From Streptomyces diastaticus subsp. diastaticus (GTDB taxonomy: Bacteria; Actinomycetota; Actinomycetes; Streptomycetales; Streptomycetaceae), in assembly GCF_011170125.1 (NCBI RefSeq), contig NZ_BLLN01000005.1, positions 2,646,684 to 2,710,683 of the forward strand: a stretch of 64,000 nucleotides of DNA. The letters run 5' to 3'. Both the position numbers and the translations under genes were made by a program. This document shows positions 9,155-17,723 of the stretch, piece by piece; position 1 is the first letter of the stretch; each line of letters begins with the position of its first letter. The notes under the pieces are model-generated. The model made no database searches. It worked only from the letters and a program-made list of their open reading frames with translations, and was not told where the DNA came from.

Positions 9155-9984
9155 CAGGGAACCTCCTGGCCGGCCCGGGTGGCCGGCATCGTGGTGACCG
9201 CGAAGACGCGGCGGAAGGGGAACGGGGTGGTGCCGTCGGCCGTCGCCGGGTACGCCTCGCGGAGCTGGGCGCGGTAGGCGTCGGTGAAGGCGGTGCGGGC
9301 GGCCGGGTCGTCGGCCAGGGCGTCCAGGACGGGCCGCAGACCGGTCCCGGTCACCCAGTCGAGGACGGCGTCCGGGCCGGTCAGCAGGTGCAGGTAGGTG
9401 GTCTCCCACAGGTCCGTGGTGCGGCCGGGCCCGGCGAGGTACGGCAGGTAGCCGGCGGGCTCGAGTACGGCGTCGGCGCCGCGCAGCACCCCCGTCAGCC
9501 GCTCGCCCCAGGGGCCCTCGCTCGCGGCGAGGCGGCGCATCAGGGCGTGGCTGGGGGCGTCGAAGTTGCCCGGGACCTGGAAGGCGAGGGTGCCGCCCGG
9601 GACCAGGGCCGCGGCCCAGTCGGCGAGCCGGTACTGGTGGCCGGGGACCCACTGGAGGGTGGCGTTGGAGGTGATCACGTCGTACGGCTCGTCCGGCGTC
9701 CAGGTACGCAGGTCCGCCCGGGCGAAGTCGGCGCCGGTGTCCGCGAGGTCGGCGCGGGCGCGGGTCAGCATGGCGTCGGAGTGGTCGTAACCGGTGACGT
9801 GGGCCTCGGGCCAGCGTTCGGTGAGCAGGCGGGTGGAGTTGCCGGGGCCGCAGCCGAGGTCGGCGATGCGCAGGGGGCGGTCCGCCGGGGCGGGCGGCTC
9901 CGGGACGCGGGCGAGGAGGTCGGCGAAGGCGCGGGTGCGGTGGTCGGCGTGGCGCAGGTACTGGACGGGGTCCCAGGTGGGCAT
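9154..9984 (-). CDS. tam: Trans-aconitate 2-methyltransferase-like SAM methyltransferase
   Basis: 276 residues of the Tam class, which methylates trans-aconitate formed spontaneously from the TCA-cycle intermediate cis-aconitate. It has the SAM motif I ADLGCGPGNST (about residues 41-51), motif II TGYDHSDAML, the Tam-type NATLQWVPGH segment and a PGNFDAPSH region. The start MPTWDPVQYL matches the family pattern. It is the first gene of a two-gene operon with the VOC gene. A TTGACG-17-GAGGAT promoter upstream (10041-10069) is overlapped by a 24-bp palindrome, which suggests repression by the divergent MarR protein. Confidence 0.87.
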   Translation of the reverse strand: MPTWDPVQYLRHADHRTRAFADLLARVPEPPAPADRPLRIADLGCGPGNSTRLLTERWPEAHVTGYDHSDAMLTRARADLADTGADFARADLRTWTPDEPYDVITSNATLQWVPGHQYRLADWAAALVPGGTLAFQVPGNFDAPSHALMRRLAASEGPWGERLTGVLRGADAVLEPAGYLPYLAGPGRTTDLWETTYLHLLTGPDAVLDWVTGTGLRPVLDALADDPAARTAFTDAYRAQLREAYPATADGTTPFPFRRVFAVTTMPATRAGQEVP

Positions 9985-10040
9985 GGGTGCCTCCTCGGCG
10001 GGGCGGGTCGGGAAGGGCGGCCTCTTCCCCGGGCGGGCCC

Positions 10041-10076
10041 ATCCTCACCGGGAAGTCTCTTGACGTCAAGAGACTT
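10041..10076. promoter_or_regulatory. tam promoter overlapped by a 24-bp perfect palindrome
   Basis: On the minus strand TTGACG (10069-10064) and GAGGAT (10046-10041) are separated by exactly 17 bases, a good sigma-70-type promoter for tam. The -35 lies inside a perfect 24-bp palindrome at 10053-10076 with half-site AAGTCTCTTGAC. This is a classic MarR-type operator layout between divergent genes. On the plus strand, TACACT at 10094-10099 lies close before the MarR ATG, so that message may have almost no leader. Confidence 0.85.
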
Positions 10077-10106
10077 CACGTCGACAGACCTACTACACTG
10101 ATCCGC

Positions 10107-10604
10107 ATGGAGGACGAGGTCGATCGGCTGGTCGCAGCGTGGCGCCGGGAGCGCCCGGACCTCGACGTGGAGCCGCTGGAAGTGCTCAGCCGCGTCAGCA
10201 GGCTGGCGCGGCATCTCGACCGGGCCCGCAGGATCGCTTTCGCGGAGCATCAGCTCGAACCCTGGGAGTTCGACGTGCTGACCGCCCTGCGGCGGTCGGG
10301 GGTGCCGTACCAGCTCTCGCCCGGGCAGTTGCTGACCCAGACCCTGGTGACCTCCGGGACCATGACCAATCGGATCGACCGGCTCGCCAAGAAGGGGTTG
10401 GTCGAGCGGTTGCCCGACCCCAGTGACCGGCGGGGCGTGCTGGTGCGGCTCACCGACGAGGGGTGCGACCGGGCCGACCGGTCCCTGGCCGGGCTGCTCG
10501 CGCAGGAGCGGGCCATCCTGGCCGAGCTCGCGCCGGCTCAGCGGGCCGAACTGGCCCGCCTCCTGCGCGCCCTCACGGCCCCGTTCGACAACATCCCGGG
10601 CTGA
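10107..10604 (+). CDS. MarR-family transcriptional regulator
   Basis: 165 residues. The winged helix-turn-helix lies at about residues 45-105 (EFDVLTALRRSG, LTQTLVTSGTMTNRIDRLAKKGLVERLP) and ends with the wing motif DPSDRRGVLVRLTDEG typical of MarR proteins. It is divergent from the tam-VOC operon across a 24-bp palindrome, so it probably represses that operon and itself. The ligand is unknown. The ATG at 10107 is only seven bases after a TACACT -10-like element, which fits leaderless translation. Confidence 0.93.
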   Translation: MEDEVDRLVAAWRRERPDLDVEPLEVLSRVSRLARHLDRARRIAFAEHQLEPWEFDVLTALRRSGVPYQLSPGQLLTQTLVTSGTMTNRIDRLAKKGLVERLPDPSDRRGVLVRLTDEGCDRADRSLAGLLAQERAILAELAPAQRAELARLLRALTAPFDNIPG

Positions 10605-10618
10605 CCCCTCCCTCACCG

Positions 10619-10638
10619 GCCCGGCCGGCGCTTGAGGC
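10619..10638 (-). repeat. GC-rich interspersed repeat, single copy
   Basis: One inverted-orientation copy of the window-wide repeat whose plus form is GCCTCAGGCGCCGGCCGGGC. It begins 15 bases after the MarR stop codon. A separate 9-bp hairpin (GCGGCCCGG at 10649-10657 with 10669-10677) follows and may be the MarR terminator. Confidence 0.7.
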
Positions 10639-10694
10639 CGGTCAGGGCGCGGCCCGGTCGCGCCGGAGCCGGGCCGCAAGCAGACCCGCCCGGA

Positions 10695-10851
10695 CCTGTC
10701 CGGCGGATCTTCGTGGGCCCGCGACGCCTGGCACGACTCTCGCCGCAGGCCCGCATCACCCGAGTACATCCGGTACGAGGGAGATCCGGGCGCACGCCGA
10801 GAGCACGCACCGGACGCCGCGGGCCGTGCCACGAGGATCCGCCCGGACAGG
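10695..10851. repeat. 157-bp near-complete palindrome (MITE-like or long hairpin)
   Basis: The two halves are imperfect reverse complements over their whole length. The ends are CCTGTCCGGCGGATC (left) and, reverse-complemented, CCTGTCCGGGCGGATC (right). Inward matches continue through TCGTGG, GCCCGCG, CTCTCG, GCCCG and CCC to a GTAC pair around the centre near 10773. It lies between the convergent MarR and LuxR genes and ends 19 bases before the LuxR stop. I see no clear target-site duplication and no ORF inside. It could be a miniature inverted-repeat element or an unusually long terminator hairpin. Confidence 0.8.
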
Positions 10852-10869
10852 CGCTCATGATCAATACAG

Positions 10870-11628
10870 CTAGCCCGCGCGGACCCCGTTCGGGGGCGTG
10901 GCCAGGTCGGCGGGGCCGACGCCGGCTCGGCGGGCCAGGGCTACGGCGGCCAGGGTGGAGTGGACGCCGAGCTTGCCGAGGACGTTCTGCATGTGGGTGC
11001 GCACGGTGTGCGGTGAGAGGAAGAGCCGCTCGGCGACAGCCTTGCGCCCGAGCCCGGCCACCATGCAGCGCAGCACCTCCCGCTCGCGGGGCGTCAGGGA
11101 CTCGACCAGGCGTTCGCTGTCGCTGCGGTGCCTGCGCGCGGCGGTCAGCTCGCGCAGCACCCCGGTGAGCAGGGCGGGCGGCAGGTGGGTCTCGTCGCGC
11201 AGGACGCCCCGGACGACGGTCAGCAGACGCGAGAGGGAACAGTCCTTGGCGACCCAGCCGACGGCCCCGGCCTGGAGGGCGAGCGCGGCCCGTCGTGGGT
11301 CGTCCCGCTCTGCGAGGACGACGGTACGCACCCCGGGCTGCACCGACCGCACCCCCGCGACCAGCGCGATCCCGTCGACGGGCGCCCCGTCGCCTCCCGC
11401 CTCGCGCAACGGCCCGGGCTGCGGCGGACGTGCCGCGCCGAGGTCGGCGTCGACCAGCAGGACGTCGTACGGCCGGCTCTCCACGGCGGCGCGCTCCAGG
11501 CAGCGCAGGGCGGCCGGGCCGCTCCCGGCGGCCGATACGTCGACGTCCGGCTCGGCGGTGAGCGCCGCCGCCAGGGACTCGGCGAAGATGCGATGGTCGT
11601 CGACGACCAGGACTCGGATACGGACCAC
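10870..11628 (-). CDS. Orphan LuxR/NarL-type response regulator
   Basis: 252 residues from the GTG at 11628, which gives VRIRVLVVDDHRIFAES, the usual receiver-domain start; in-frame starts up to 11793 exist, so the start is uncertain. The receiver keeps the acidic pair VDDH and a candidate phosphoacceptor Asp in LLVDADLG, but has a long insertion after it (PPQPGPLREAGGDGAPVD). The C-terminal GerE helix-turn-helix is clear: LTPREREVLRCMVAG, then AERLFLSPHTVRTHMQNVL. No histidine kinase gene is nearby. It is separated by about 330 bases from galK on the same strand; those bases hold the upstream part of this frame and no other gene that I can see. Confidence 0.85.
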   Translation of the reverse strand: MVRIRVLVVDDHRIFAESLAAALTAEPDVDVSAAGSGPAALRCLERAAVESRPYDVLLVDADLGAARPPQPGPLREAGGDGAPVDGIALVAGVRSVQPGVRTVVLAERDDPRRAALALQAGAVGWVAKDCSLSRLLTVVRGVLRDETHLPPALLTGVLRELTAARRHRSDSERLVESLTPREREVLRCMVAGLGRKAVAERLFLSPHTVRTHMQNVLGKLGVHSTLAAVALARRAGVGPADLATPPNGVRAG

Positions 11629-11962
11629 CTTGCGTAACCCCCACTGGCCGGGGGAACGGACGGTCACGGTCGCGGTACCCGGTTCCTCCGCTCGCCGCGG
11701 AGGGACCCGGGGCCACCCGGCCGCCGCCCGGTTCCCGTCCCCGCTCACGGACCGGACCCGACGGTCTCGCCCCTGAACGGCACCGGCCCCCACCGGCGCT
11801 GCTCCTCAGAGTACGGACGGGGCTCGCGGGGGGAAGCGGATTCGCAGAACTGGCCACCAACGGGCCGGCACCGGGCGGCCGGTGCGTGACGGGTGGGGTC
11901 GAGGGGACGGAAGGGACCGGAGTGCGCCGACTCCGGTCCCCTTTGGGCCCGCCGGGCCCTTC

Positions 11963-13174
11963 TCAGCTGATCCGGCGTGCCCCCGCCGAGGGCAGCGCCG
12001 GGAAGATCCGGGGCTCGGGGTGCCCGGCGGTCGCGAAGGCGGCGCGGACCGCCTCGCCGATACGGCCGGCCGCGTCCGCCTCGGTGAGGACCACCGCCGA
12101 GCCGCCGAACCCGCCGCCGGTCATCCGGGCGCCCAGCGCCCCGGCCGCCAGCGCCGACTCCACGACCAGGTCGAGTTCGGGGCAGGAGACCCGCAGGTCC
12201 TCGCGGAGGGAGCGGTGGCCCTCGGTGAGCACCGGCCCGACCGCGCGGACCTCGCCCGCGTCGAGCAGGGCGATGACCTCGCCGACGCGGTGGTTGTCGG
12301 TGACGATGTGGCGGACGTAGCGGACGACGTGCTCACCGGCGTCCGCGAGCCGCTCCAGTGCCTCGGCCAGTTCGGCGTGGGGCACGTCCCGCAGGTGGCT
12401 CACGCCCAGGCGCCGGGCGCCCTCCTCGCATCCCGCGCGCCGTTCGGCGTACGCCCCGTCGCCCAGCGCGTGCTGCACGCGGGTGTCGACCACCAGCAGG
12501 GCGAGTCCGTCGTCGGCGGGGGCGAAGGGGACCTGGCGCAGTGAGAGGTCCCGGGTGTCGAGGTGCAGCGCGTGGCCGTCGGTGCAGCAGGCGGCGGCCA
12601 TCTGGTCCATGACGCCGCAGGGGACGCCGACGAACTCGTTCTCGGCGCGCTGGGCGAGCCTGGCCAGTTCGGCCCGGCCGAGTCCGAGGCCGTACAGGTC
12701 GTTCAGGGCGAGGGCGGTCACCACTTCCAGGGCCGCCGAGGAGGAGAGCCCGGCGCCGGTCGGCACGGTGGAGGCGAGGTGCAGGTCGGCGCCGCCCACG
12801 GCGTGGCCGGCGGCGCGCAGGGCGTACACGACCCCGGCCGGGTAGGCGGCCCAGGAGGTGTCGCAGCCGGGGGTCAGGTCGTCCACGCGGAGTTCGGTGA
12901 CGGGGTCGGGGAGGTCGGCGGAGTGCACGCGCAGGACGCCGTCGTCGCGGCGGGCGACGGCGGCGACGGCCGTGTGCGGCAGGGCGAGCGGCATCACGAA
13001 GCCGTCGTTGAAGTCGGTGTACTCGCCGATGAGGTTGACCCGGCCGGGGGCGGCCCAGACGCCCTCCGGGTCGCGGCCGTACAGCGCGCGGAACCCTTCG
13101 GCGACCTGCTCGGCCCGGCGCGTCTCGTCCTCCGGGGCGGTCTCGGCCCCGGCGCGGACTTTGGCGGCGCTCAC
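11963..13174 (-). CDS. galK: Galactokinase
   Basis: Phosphorylates alpha-D-galactose to galactose 1-phosphate in the Leloir pathway. It has 403 residues of the GHMP kinase family: the galactokinase signature GRVNLIGEYTDFNDGFVMPLA appears in part as GRVNLIGEYTDFNDG near residue 40, the ATP motif as PTGAGLSSSAALE, and the C-terminal motif as ARMTGGGFGGSAV. The GTG start at 13174 overlaps the galE stop codon (GTGA). It is the last gene of the galT-galE-galK operon, the standard Streptomyces order. Confidence 0.96.
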   Translation of the reverse strand: MSAAKVRAGAETAPEDETRRAEQVAEGFRALYGRDPEGVWAAPGRVNLIGEYTDFNDGFVMPLALPHTAVAAVARRDDGVLRVHSADLPDPVTELRVDDLTPGCDTSWAAYPAGVVYALRAAGHAVGGADLHLASTVPTGAGLSSSAALEVVTALALNDLYGLGLGRAELARLAQRAENEFVGVPCGVMDQMAAACCTDGHALHLDTRDLSLRQVPFAPADDGLALLVVDTRVQHALGDGAYAERRAGCEEGARRLGVSHLRDVPHAELAEALERLADAGEHVVRYVRHIVTDNHRVGEVIALLDAGEVRAVGPVLTEGHRSLREDLRVSCPELDLVVESALAAGALGARMTGGGFGGSAVVLTEADAAGRIGEAVRAAFATAGHPEPRIFPALPSAGARRIS

Positions 13175-14217
13175 GCGGCGCCCCCGGCGGTCGTGGCCTG
13201 CCCGGCGTCGCGGGTGCGCCCGTGGCGGGCGAAGTCCCAGGCGTCCTGGACGATCGCGTCGAGGCCGGGGCGGGTCGGCACCCAGCCGAGGCGGGTGCGG
13301 GCCCGGTCGGCGGAGGCGACGAGGACGGCCGGGTCGCCGGCGCGGCGCGCGGCGGAGGTCTCGGGGACGGGGTGGCCGGTGACCTCGCGGACCGTCTCGA
13401 TCACCTCGCGGACGGAGAAGCCGTTGCCGTTGCCGAGGTTGCAGACCAGGTGTTCGCCGGGGGTGACGGCGTCCAGGGCGAGCAGGTGCGCCTCGGCGAG
13501 GTCGGCGACGTGGATGTAGTCGCGCACGCAGGTGCCGTCGGGTGTCGGGTAGTCGTCGCCGTAGACGGAGACGGCCTCGCGGCGGCCCTGGGCGACCTGG
13601 AGGACGATCGGGATGAGGTGCGACTCGGGGTCGTGGCGCTCGCCGCAGTCGCCGTAGGCTCCGGCGACGTTGAAGTAGCGCAGGGAGGCGGCGGCCAGGC
13701 CGTGGGCGTGGCACTCGCCGCTGATCATGTGGTCGACGGCGAGCTTGGAGGCGCCGTAGGGGCTGGTCGGCGCGGTGGGGTCGGTCTCGGTCAGCGGGAC
13801 GGAGACCGGCTCGCCGTAGGTGGCGGCGGTGGAGGAGAAGACCAGCCGGCGCACCCCGGCCTCCCGCATCGCGGCGAGCAGCGCGGTGGTGCCGCCGACG
13901 TTGTTGACCCAGTACTTCTCGGGGTCCACGACGGACTCGCCGACCTGGGAGAAGGCGGCGAAGTGCAGGACGCCGTCGTAGCCGGCGTCGAGCAGGCGGG
14001 CGGCGTCCTGGACGCGGCCCTCGACGAACTCGGCGCCGTCGGGGACGCCTTCGCGGAAGCCGGTGGAGAGGTCGTCCAGGACGACCACCTGGTGGCCGGC
14101 TTCCAGCAGGTGCCGGGCGACGACGCTGCCGACGTAGCCGGCGCCTCCGGTGACCAGGTACTTGCCCCGGGCACCCGGTGCCGTACCGCGCTGCCCTGCC
14201 TCGCTGCTGACGCTCAT
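13171..14217 (-). CDS. galE: UDP-glucose 4-epimerase
   Basis: Interconverts UDP-galactose and UDP-glucose with tightly bound NAD. It has 348 residues of the extended SDR class. The Rossmann motif TGGAGYVGS is at about residues 23-31, the catalytic Ser/Thr region is FSSTAATYG, and the YxxxK pair is YGASK. It overlaps galT by four bases (ATGA) and galK by four (GTGA), so the operon is translationally coupled. The first 18 residues precede the usual epimerase start and are poorly conserved in type. Confidence 0.96.
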   Translation of the reverse strand: MSVSSEAGQRGTAPGARGKYLVTGGAGYVGSVVARHLLEAGHQVVVLDDLSTGFREGVPDGAEFVEGRVQDAARLLDAGYDGVLHFAAFSQVGESVVDPEKYWVNNVGGTTALLAAMREAGVRRLVFSSTAATYGEPVSVPLTETDPTAPTSPYGASKLAVDHMISGECHAHGLAAASLRYFNVAGAYGDCGERHDPESHLIPIVLQVAQGRREAVSVYGDDYPTPDGTCVRDYIHVADLAEAHLLALDAVTPGEHLVCNLGNGNGFSVREVIETVREVTGHPVPETSAARRAGDPAVLVASADRARTRLGWVPTRPGLDAIVQDAWDFARHGRTRDAGQATTAGGAA

Positions 14218-15281
14218 GAACTCGCTACCTCTCGCAGTCGCCGCGCCGCGGCCTCCGGCGGCACATCGTTGATGAACACACTCATGCCGGACTCCGAACC
14301 GGCGAGGAACTTCAGCTTTCCCTCGGTGCGTCGCACGGTGAAGAGTTCCAGGTGGAGCGCGAACTCCTCGCGCGCCACGTCCGGCTCGCCCGGCCGCGGC
14401 TCACCGAAGGGCGCCTGGTGCCAGCCGGAGATGTACGGCGTCGGCGGCCGTCCCTCGCCGAAGATCCGGTCGAAGCGGCGCAGCAGCTCCAGGTAGACGG
14501 CCGGGAACTCGGCGCGCGCCGCCTCGTCCAGCGCGACCAGGTCGGGGACCCGGCGGCGCGGGTAGAGGTGCACCTCGTAGGGCCAGTGGGCGGCGTACGG
14601 GACGAAGGCGGTCCAGTGCTCCGTCTCCAGGACGATCCGCTCGCCGTCGGCGCGTTCGCGCGCGACCAGGTCGTCGAAGAGGTTGCGGCCGGTGGCGGCG
14701 CGGTGCTCGGCCACCGACTGGAGCATCAGCCTCGTCCGGGGGGTGACCTGCGGGTATCCGTAGATCTGGCCGTGCGGGTGGCCGAGGGTGACGCCGATCT
14801 CGACGCCCCGGTTCTCGAAGCAGTAGACCTGGCGGACCGCCTCCAGCCGGGAGAGACCCTCGGTGCGGTCGCGCCAGGCCTCCAGGACGAGGCGGGCGGA
14901 TTCCTCGTCGAGGCCGGCGAAGGAGGTGTCGTGGTCGGAGGTGAAGCAGACGACCTCGCAGCGGCCGGTGGGGCCGGAGAGCGAGGGGAAGCGGTTCTCG
15001 AAGACCACCACGTCGTAGTCGCTGTCCGGGATCTCGCCCTGGTGGCCGCCGGGCCGGGCCGGGCAGAGCGGGCAGGCGTCGGCGGGCGGCAGATGGGTGC
15101 GGCCCTGGCGGTGCGAGGCGATGGCGACGAAGTCGCCGAGCAGCGGGTCCTGGCGGACCTCGGAGGCGGTGGCGACCTGGTCGGCGGGGCGCGGGTCGGG
15201 AGCGTCGCGCTCCCGCCGGCCGTCCCGGTCGTAGTAGATGAGCTCGCGGCCGTCGGACAGCCGGGTCGAGGTCTTCTTCAC
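14214..15281 (-). CDS. galT: Galactose-1-phosphate uridylyltransferase
   Basis: Transfers UMP from UDP-glucose to galactose 1-phosphate. It has 355 residues. The active-site motif GHPHGQIYGYPQ (HPH with the nucleophilic second His) is present, and a zinc site is suggested by CPLCPA. A GTG at 15281 with GAGGGTG upstream is chosen; it gives VKKTSTRLSDGRELIYYDRD, the normal N-terminus. It is the first gene of galTEK. The promoter must lie in the AT-richer region 15282-15580, shared with the divergent symporter. Confidence 0.95.
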   Translation of the reverse strand: MKKTSTRLSDGRELIYYDRDGRRERDAPDPRPADQVATASEVRQDPLLGDFVAIASHRQGRTHLPPADACPLCPARPGGHQGEIPDSDYDVVVFENRFPSLSGPTGRCEVVCFTSDHDTSFAGLDEESARLVLEAWRDRTEGLSRLEAVRQVYCFENRGVEIGVTLGHPHGQIYGYPQVTPRTRLMLQSVAEHRAATGRNLFDDLVARERADGERIVLETEHWTAFVPYAAHWPYEVHLYPRRRVPDLVALDEAARAEFPAVYLELLRRFDRIFGEGRPPTPYISGWHQAPFGEPRPGEPDVAREEFALHLELFTVRRTEGKLKFLAGSESGMSVFINDVPPEAAARRLREVASS

Positions 15282-15580
15282 GCGAGCACCCTCACACACC
15301 CCTATCAATCAACATAACCGAACACAACCAATCACAGCACAACAGCGCCGTCAACGCCCGGGAAGCCTCGGGCCCGCCCCGGGGCGCGGGAGTCGCACCG
15401 GAACCCACCCCTCCACGACCGCAACCCGCAGGACACCGACAGCGAACCAGCGGAAACAGGGAGGAAACGCCCGGCCCCATCACGATCAAACAAAGAAAAC
15501 CAACAAAACTGTTCAGATCTTGACGCCAACCGCGTAGGTTCCCGTCTCGTTCAGTTCGCGCAACGAAGCGAGTTCCCCCC
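15282..15580. promoter_or_regulatory. Divergent galT/symporter promoter region
   Basis: 299 bases without a gene, noticeably richer in A and T than the rest of the window (for example AACATAACCGAACACAACC on the plus strand). Both the galTEK operon (-) and the symporter (+) start here, so galactose-responsive control is expected, but I do not recognise a specific operator. TTGACG at 15519-15524 is a possible -35 for the symporter; no convincing -10 is spaced from it. Confidence 0.4.
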
Positions 15581-17254
15581 ATGCTCTATCTCGCCGAGGG
15601 GCTCCGGCTCCCGACCAACGGGCTCGACTACACGATCCTGGCGATCTACTTCGCCGTGGTCCTGGGCATCGGCTTCGCCGCCAGGCGTTCGGTGAAGACC
15701 AGCCTCGACTTCTTCCTCTCGGGACGCTCCCTGCCGGCCTGGGTGACCGGGCTCGCGTTCGTCGCGGCCAACCTCGGCGCCACCGAGATCCTCGGCATGG
15801 CGGCGAACGGCGTGCAGTACGGCGCCTACACCGTGCACTGGTACTGGATCGGCGCCATCCCGGCCATGGTCTTCCTGGGCCTGGTGATGATGCCGTTCTA
15901 CTACGGGTCGAAGGTCAGGTCGGTCCCCGAGTTCCTGCTCCACCGGTTCGGGCCCTCCTCGCACCTGCTCTCCTCCGTGATCTTCGCCGTCTCCTCGGTG
16001 CTGATCGCGGGCGTCAACCTCTACGCCATGGCGATCGTGCTGGAGGCGCTGCTCGGCTGGCCCGAGTGGGTCGCCATCGTCGTCGCCGGCTTCTTCGTCC
16101 TCGCCTACATCACGATCGGCGGGCTCTCCTCGGCGATCTACAACGAGGTCCTCCAGTTCTTCGTGATCCTGGCGGCGCTGATCCCGCTGACCGTCGTCGG
16201 TCTCAAGCGGGTCGGCGGCTGGGAGGGCATCACCGACTCGCTCTCCGCCTCACAGGGCGGTGACTTCCTCACCGCCTGGGACGGCACGGGCATCGGCGAG
16301 GCCAACCCGCTGGGCGCCAACTGGCTGACCATCGTCCTCGGCCTCGGCTTCGTCATGAGCTTCGGCTACTGGACGACCAACTTCGCCGAGGTCCAGCGCG
16401 CGCTCTCCGCGAAGAACCTGTCGGCCGCCAAGCGCACTCCGCTGATCGCCGCCTTCCCGAAGATCCTCATCCCGATGGTCGTCGTGGTGCCCGGCTTCAT
16501 CGCGCTGGTGATGGAGCCCACCATCGGCCAGGCCGGCAGCGGGCTCGACTACAACGACGCCATCCCGGTCCTCATGCGCGACCTGCTGCCCAACGGTGTC
16601 CTCGGCATCGCGGTCACCGGTCTGCTCGCCGCCTTCATGGCGGGCATGGCGGCCAACGTCTCCTCGTTCAACACGGTCTTCACCAACGACATCTGGGCCG
16701 CCTACCTGAAGAAGGGCCGCGAGGACGGCTACTACCTGAAGGTCGGCCGGGTCGTCACCGCCGTGGGTGTGCTGATCGGCATGGGTACCGCGTTCATCGC
16801 GGCCGGGTTCAGCAACATCATGAACTACCTGCAGACGCTCTTCTCCTTCTTCAACGTCCCGCTGTTCGTGGTCTTCATCATCGGCATGTTCTGGAAGCGC
16901 ACCACCCCGGCCGCCGGTTTCTGGGGGCTGCTCTCCGGCACCGTCGCCGCCATGGTGAACTACTTCTGGCTGTACCAGCAGGGCATCATCGACATCCCGA
17001 GCGACCAGGGCGCCAACTTCGTCTCCTCGATCGTCGCGTTCGTCGTCGGTGGCATCGTCATGGTGGTGGTCACCCTGGTGACGAAGCCGAAGCCGGTCGA
17101 GCAGCTCGCCGGTCTCGTCTACGGCACCAAGTCGCCCGGCCTCGACCTGGAGGGCGCCGAGGAGGGCGACGAGGTCTGGTACCGCAAGCCGGCCCTGCTG
17201 GGCTGGGGCGCGATCATCCTCGCCGCCATCTGCTACGTGCCGTTCTCCTTCTGA
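15581..17254 (+). CDS. Sodium:solute symporter (SSS family), probable galactose/glucose uptake
   Basis: 557 residues, hydrophobic throughout with about 13-14 membrane segments. Typical SSS/SGLT features include the N-terminal GLDYTILAIYFAVVLGIGFA, SLDFFLSGRSLPAW, the unwound-helix region AANLGATEILGMAANG and AGMAANVSSFNTVFTNDIW with the Na2-site serines. Divergent position next to galTEK makes galactose the likely substrate; this is inferred from context. The ATG at 15581 has only a weak ribosome site. It is followed 33 bases later by a small membrane protein that is probably co-transcribed. Confidence 0.92.
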   Translation: MLYLAEGLRLPTNGLDYTILAIYFAVVLGIGFAARRSVKTSLDFFLSGRSLPAWVTGLAFVAANLGATEILGMAANGVQYGAYTVHWYWIGAIPAMVFLGLVMMPFYYGSKVRSVPEFLLHRFGPSSHLLSSVIFAVSSVLIAGVNLYAMAIVLEALLGWPEWVAIVVAGFFVLAYITIGGLSSAIYNEVLQFFVILAALIPLTVVGLKRVGGWEGITDSLSASQGGDFLTAWDGTGIGEANPLGANWLTIVLGLGFVMSFGYWTTNFAEVQRALSAKNLSAAKRTPLIAAFPKILIPMVVVVPGFIALVMEPTIGQAGSGLDYNDAIPVLMRDLLPNGVLGIAVTGLLAAFMAGMAANVSSFNTVFTNDIWAAYLKKGREDGYYLKVGRVVTAVGVLIGMGTAFIAAGFSNIMNYLQTLFSFFNVPLFVVFIIGMFWKRTTPAAGFWGLLSGTVAAMVNYFWLYQQGIIDIPSDQGANFVSSIVAFVVGGIVMVVVTLVTKPKPVEQLAGLVYGTKSPGLDLEGAEEGDEVWYRKPALLGWGAIILAAICYVPFSF

Positions 17255-17287
17255 CCCGGCCCGCACCCACGCCAAGGACGCCCCACC

Positions 17288-17644
17288 ATGACCGAGAAGC
17301 AGAATCCGCCCGCGGAGGGCCACGCCTTCCAGGACGAGGTCACCGAGCTGGAAGCCAAGTCGGCCACGGCCGCCCGGCTGTTCGACATCCGCCGCATCAT
17401 CGGCGCGCTGTTCGTCGTCTACGGCCTGATCGTCAGCGCCGCCGGGATCTTCGCCACCGACGCCGACCTGGAGAAGGCCCAGGACATCAACATCAACCTG
17501 TGGACCGGGCTGGGCATGCTCGCCCTCGGCCTGTTCTTCCTGATCTGGGTCAAGCTCCGGCCGACCGTCCCGCCCACCCCGCCGCTCCCCCAGGAGGCGG
17601 TCGACGCCGCCGGGGGCGAGAACGGGCCGTCCGCGGCGGGCTGA
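17288..17644 (+). CDS. Small two-pass membrane protein next to the symporter
   Basis: 118 residues: a hydrophilic N-terminus with charged helix (QDEVTELEAKSATAARLFD), two membrane segments (about residues 37-55 and 70-88), and a proline-rich tail (VPPTPPLPQE). It begins 33 bases after the symporter stop, with no terminator between. I would call it an accessory subunit of the symporter by context, by analogy with small proteins encoded beside other SSS carriers, but function is not shown. A strong hairpin follows. Confidence 0.85.
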   Translation: MTEKQNPPAEGHAFQDEVTELEAKSATAARLFDIRRIIGALFVVYGLIVSAAGIFATDADLEKAQDININLWTGLGMLALGLFFLIWVKLRPTVPPTPPLPQEAVDAAGGENGPSAAG

Positions 17645-17680
17645 CCCCGCCGGGCCCGGCCGGTCCGCACGGCGCGCACC

Positions 17681-17723
17681 CCGCGGGGGCCGCGGTTCTT
17701 CACGGGGACCGCGGCCCCCGCGG
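17681..17723. terminator. Bidirectional terminator
   Basis: A 15-bp stem, CCGCGGGGGCCGCGG with CCGCGGCCCCCGCGG, between the small membrane gene (+) and the LuxR regulator (-). The stop codon of the latter (17700-17702) lies in the loop. Confidence 0.9.

Noticed and set aside
12563..13519. A 318-codon plus-strand frame opposite galK and galE.
   Set aside because: Antisense of well-supported genes; no motif, ribosome site or codon bias.
15282..15580. A specific galactose repressor operator.
   Set aside because: The region is A/T-rich but I could find no convincing inverted repeat or known motif.
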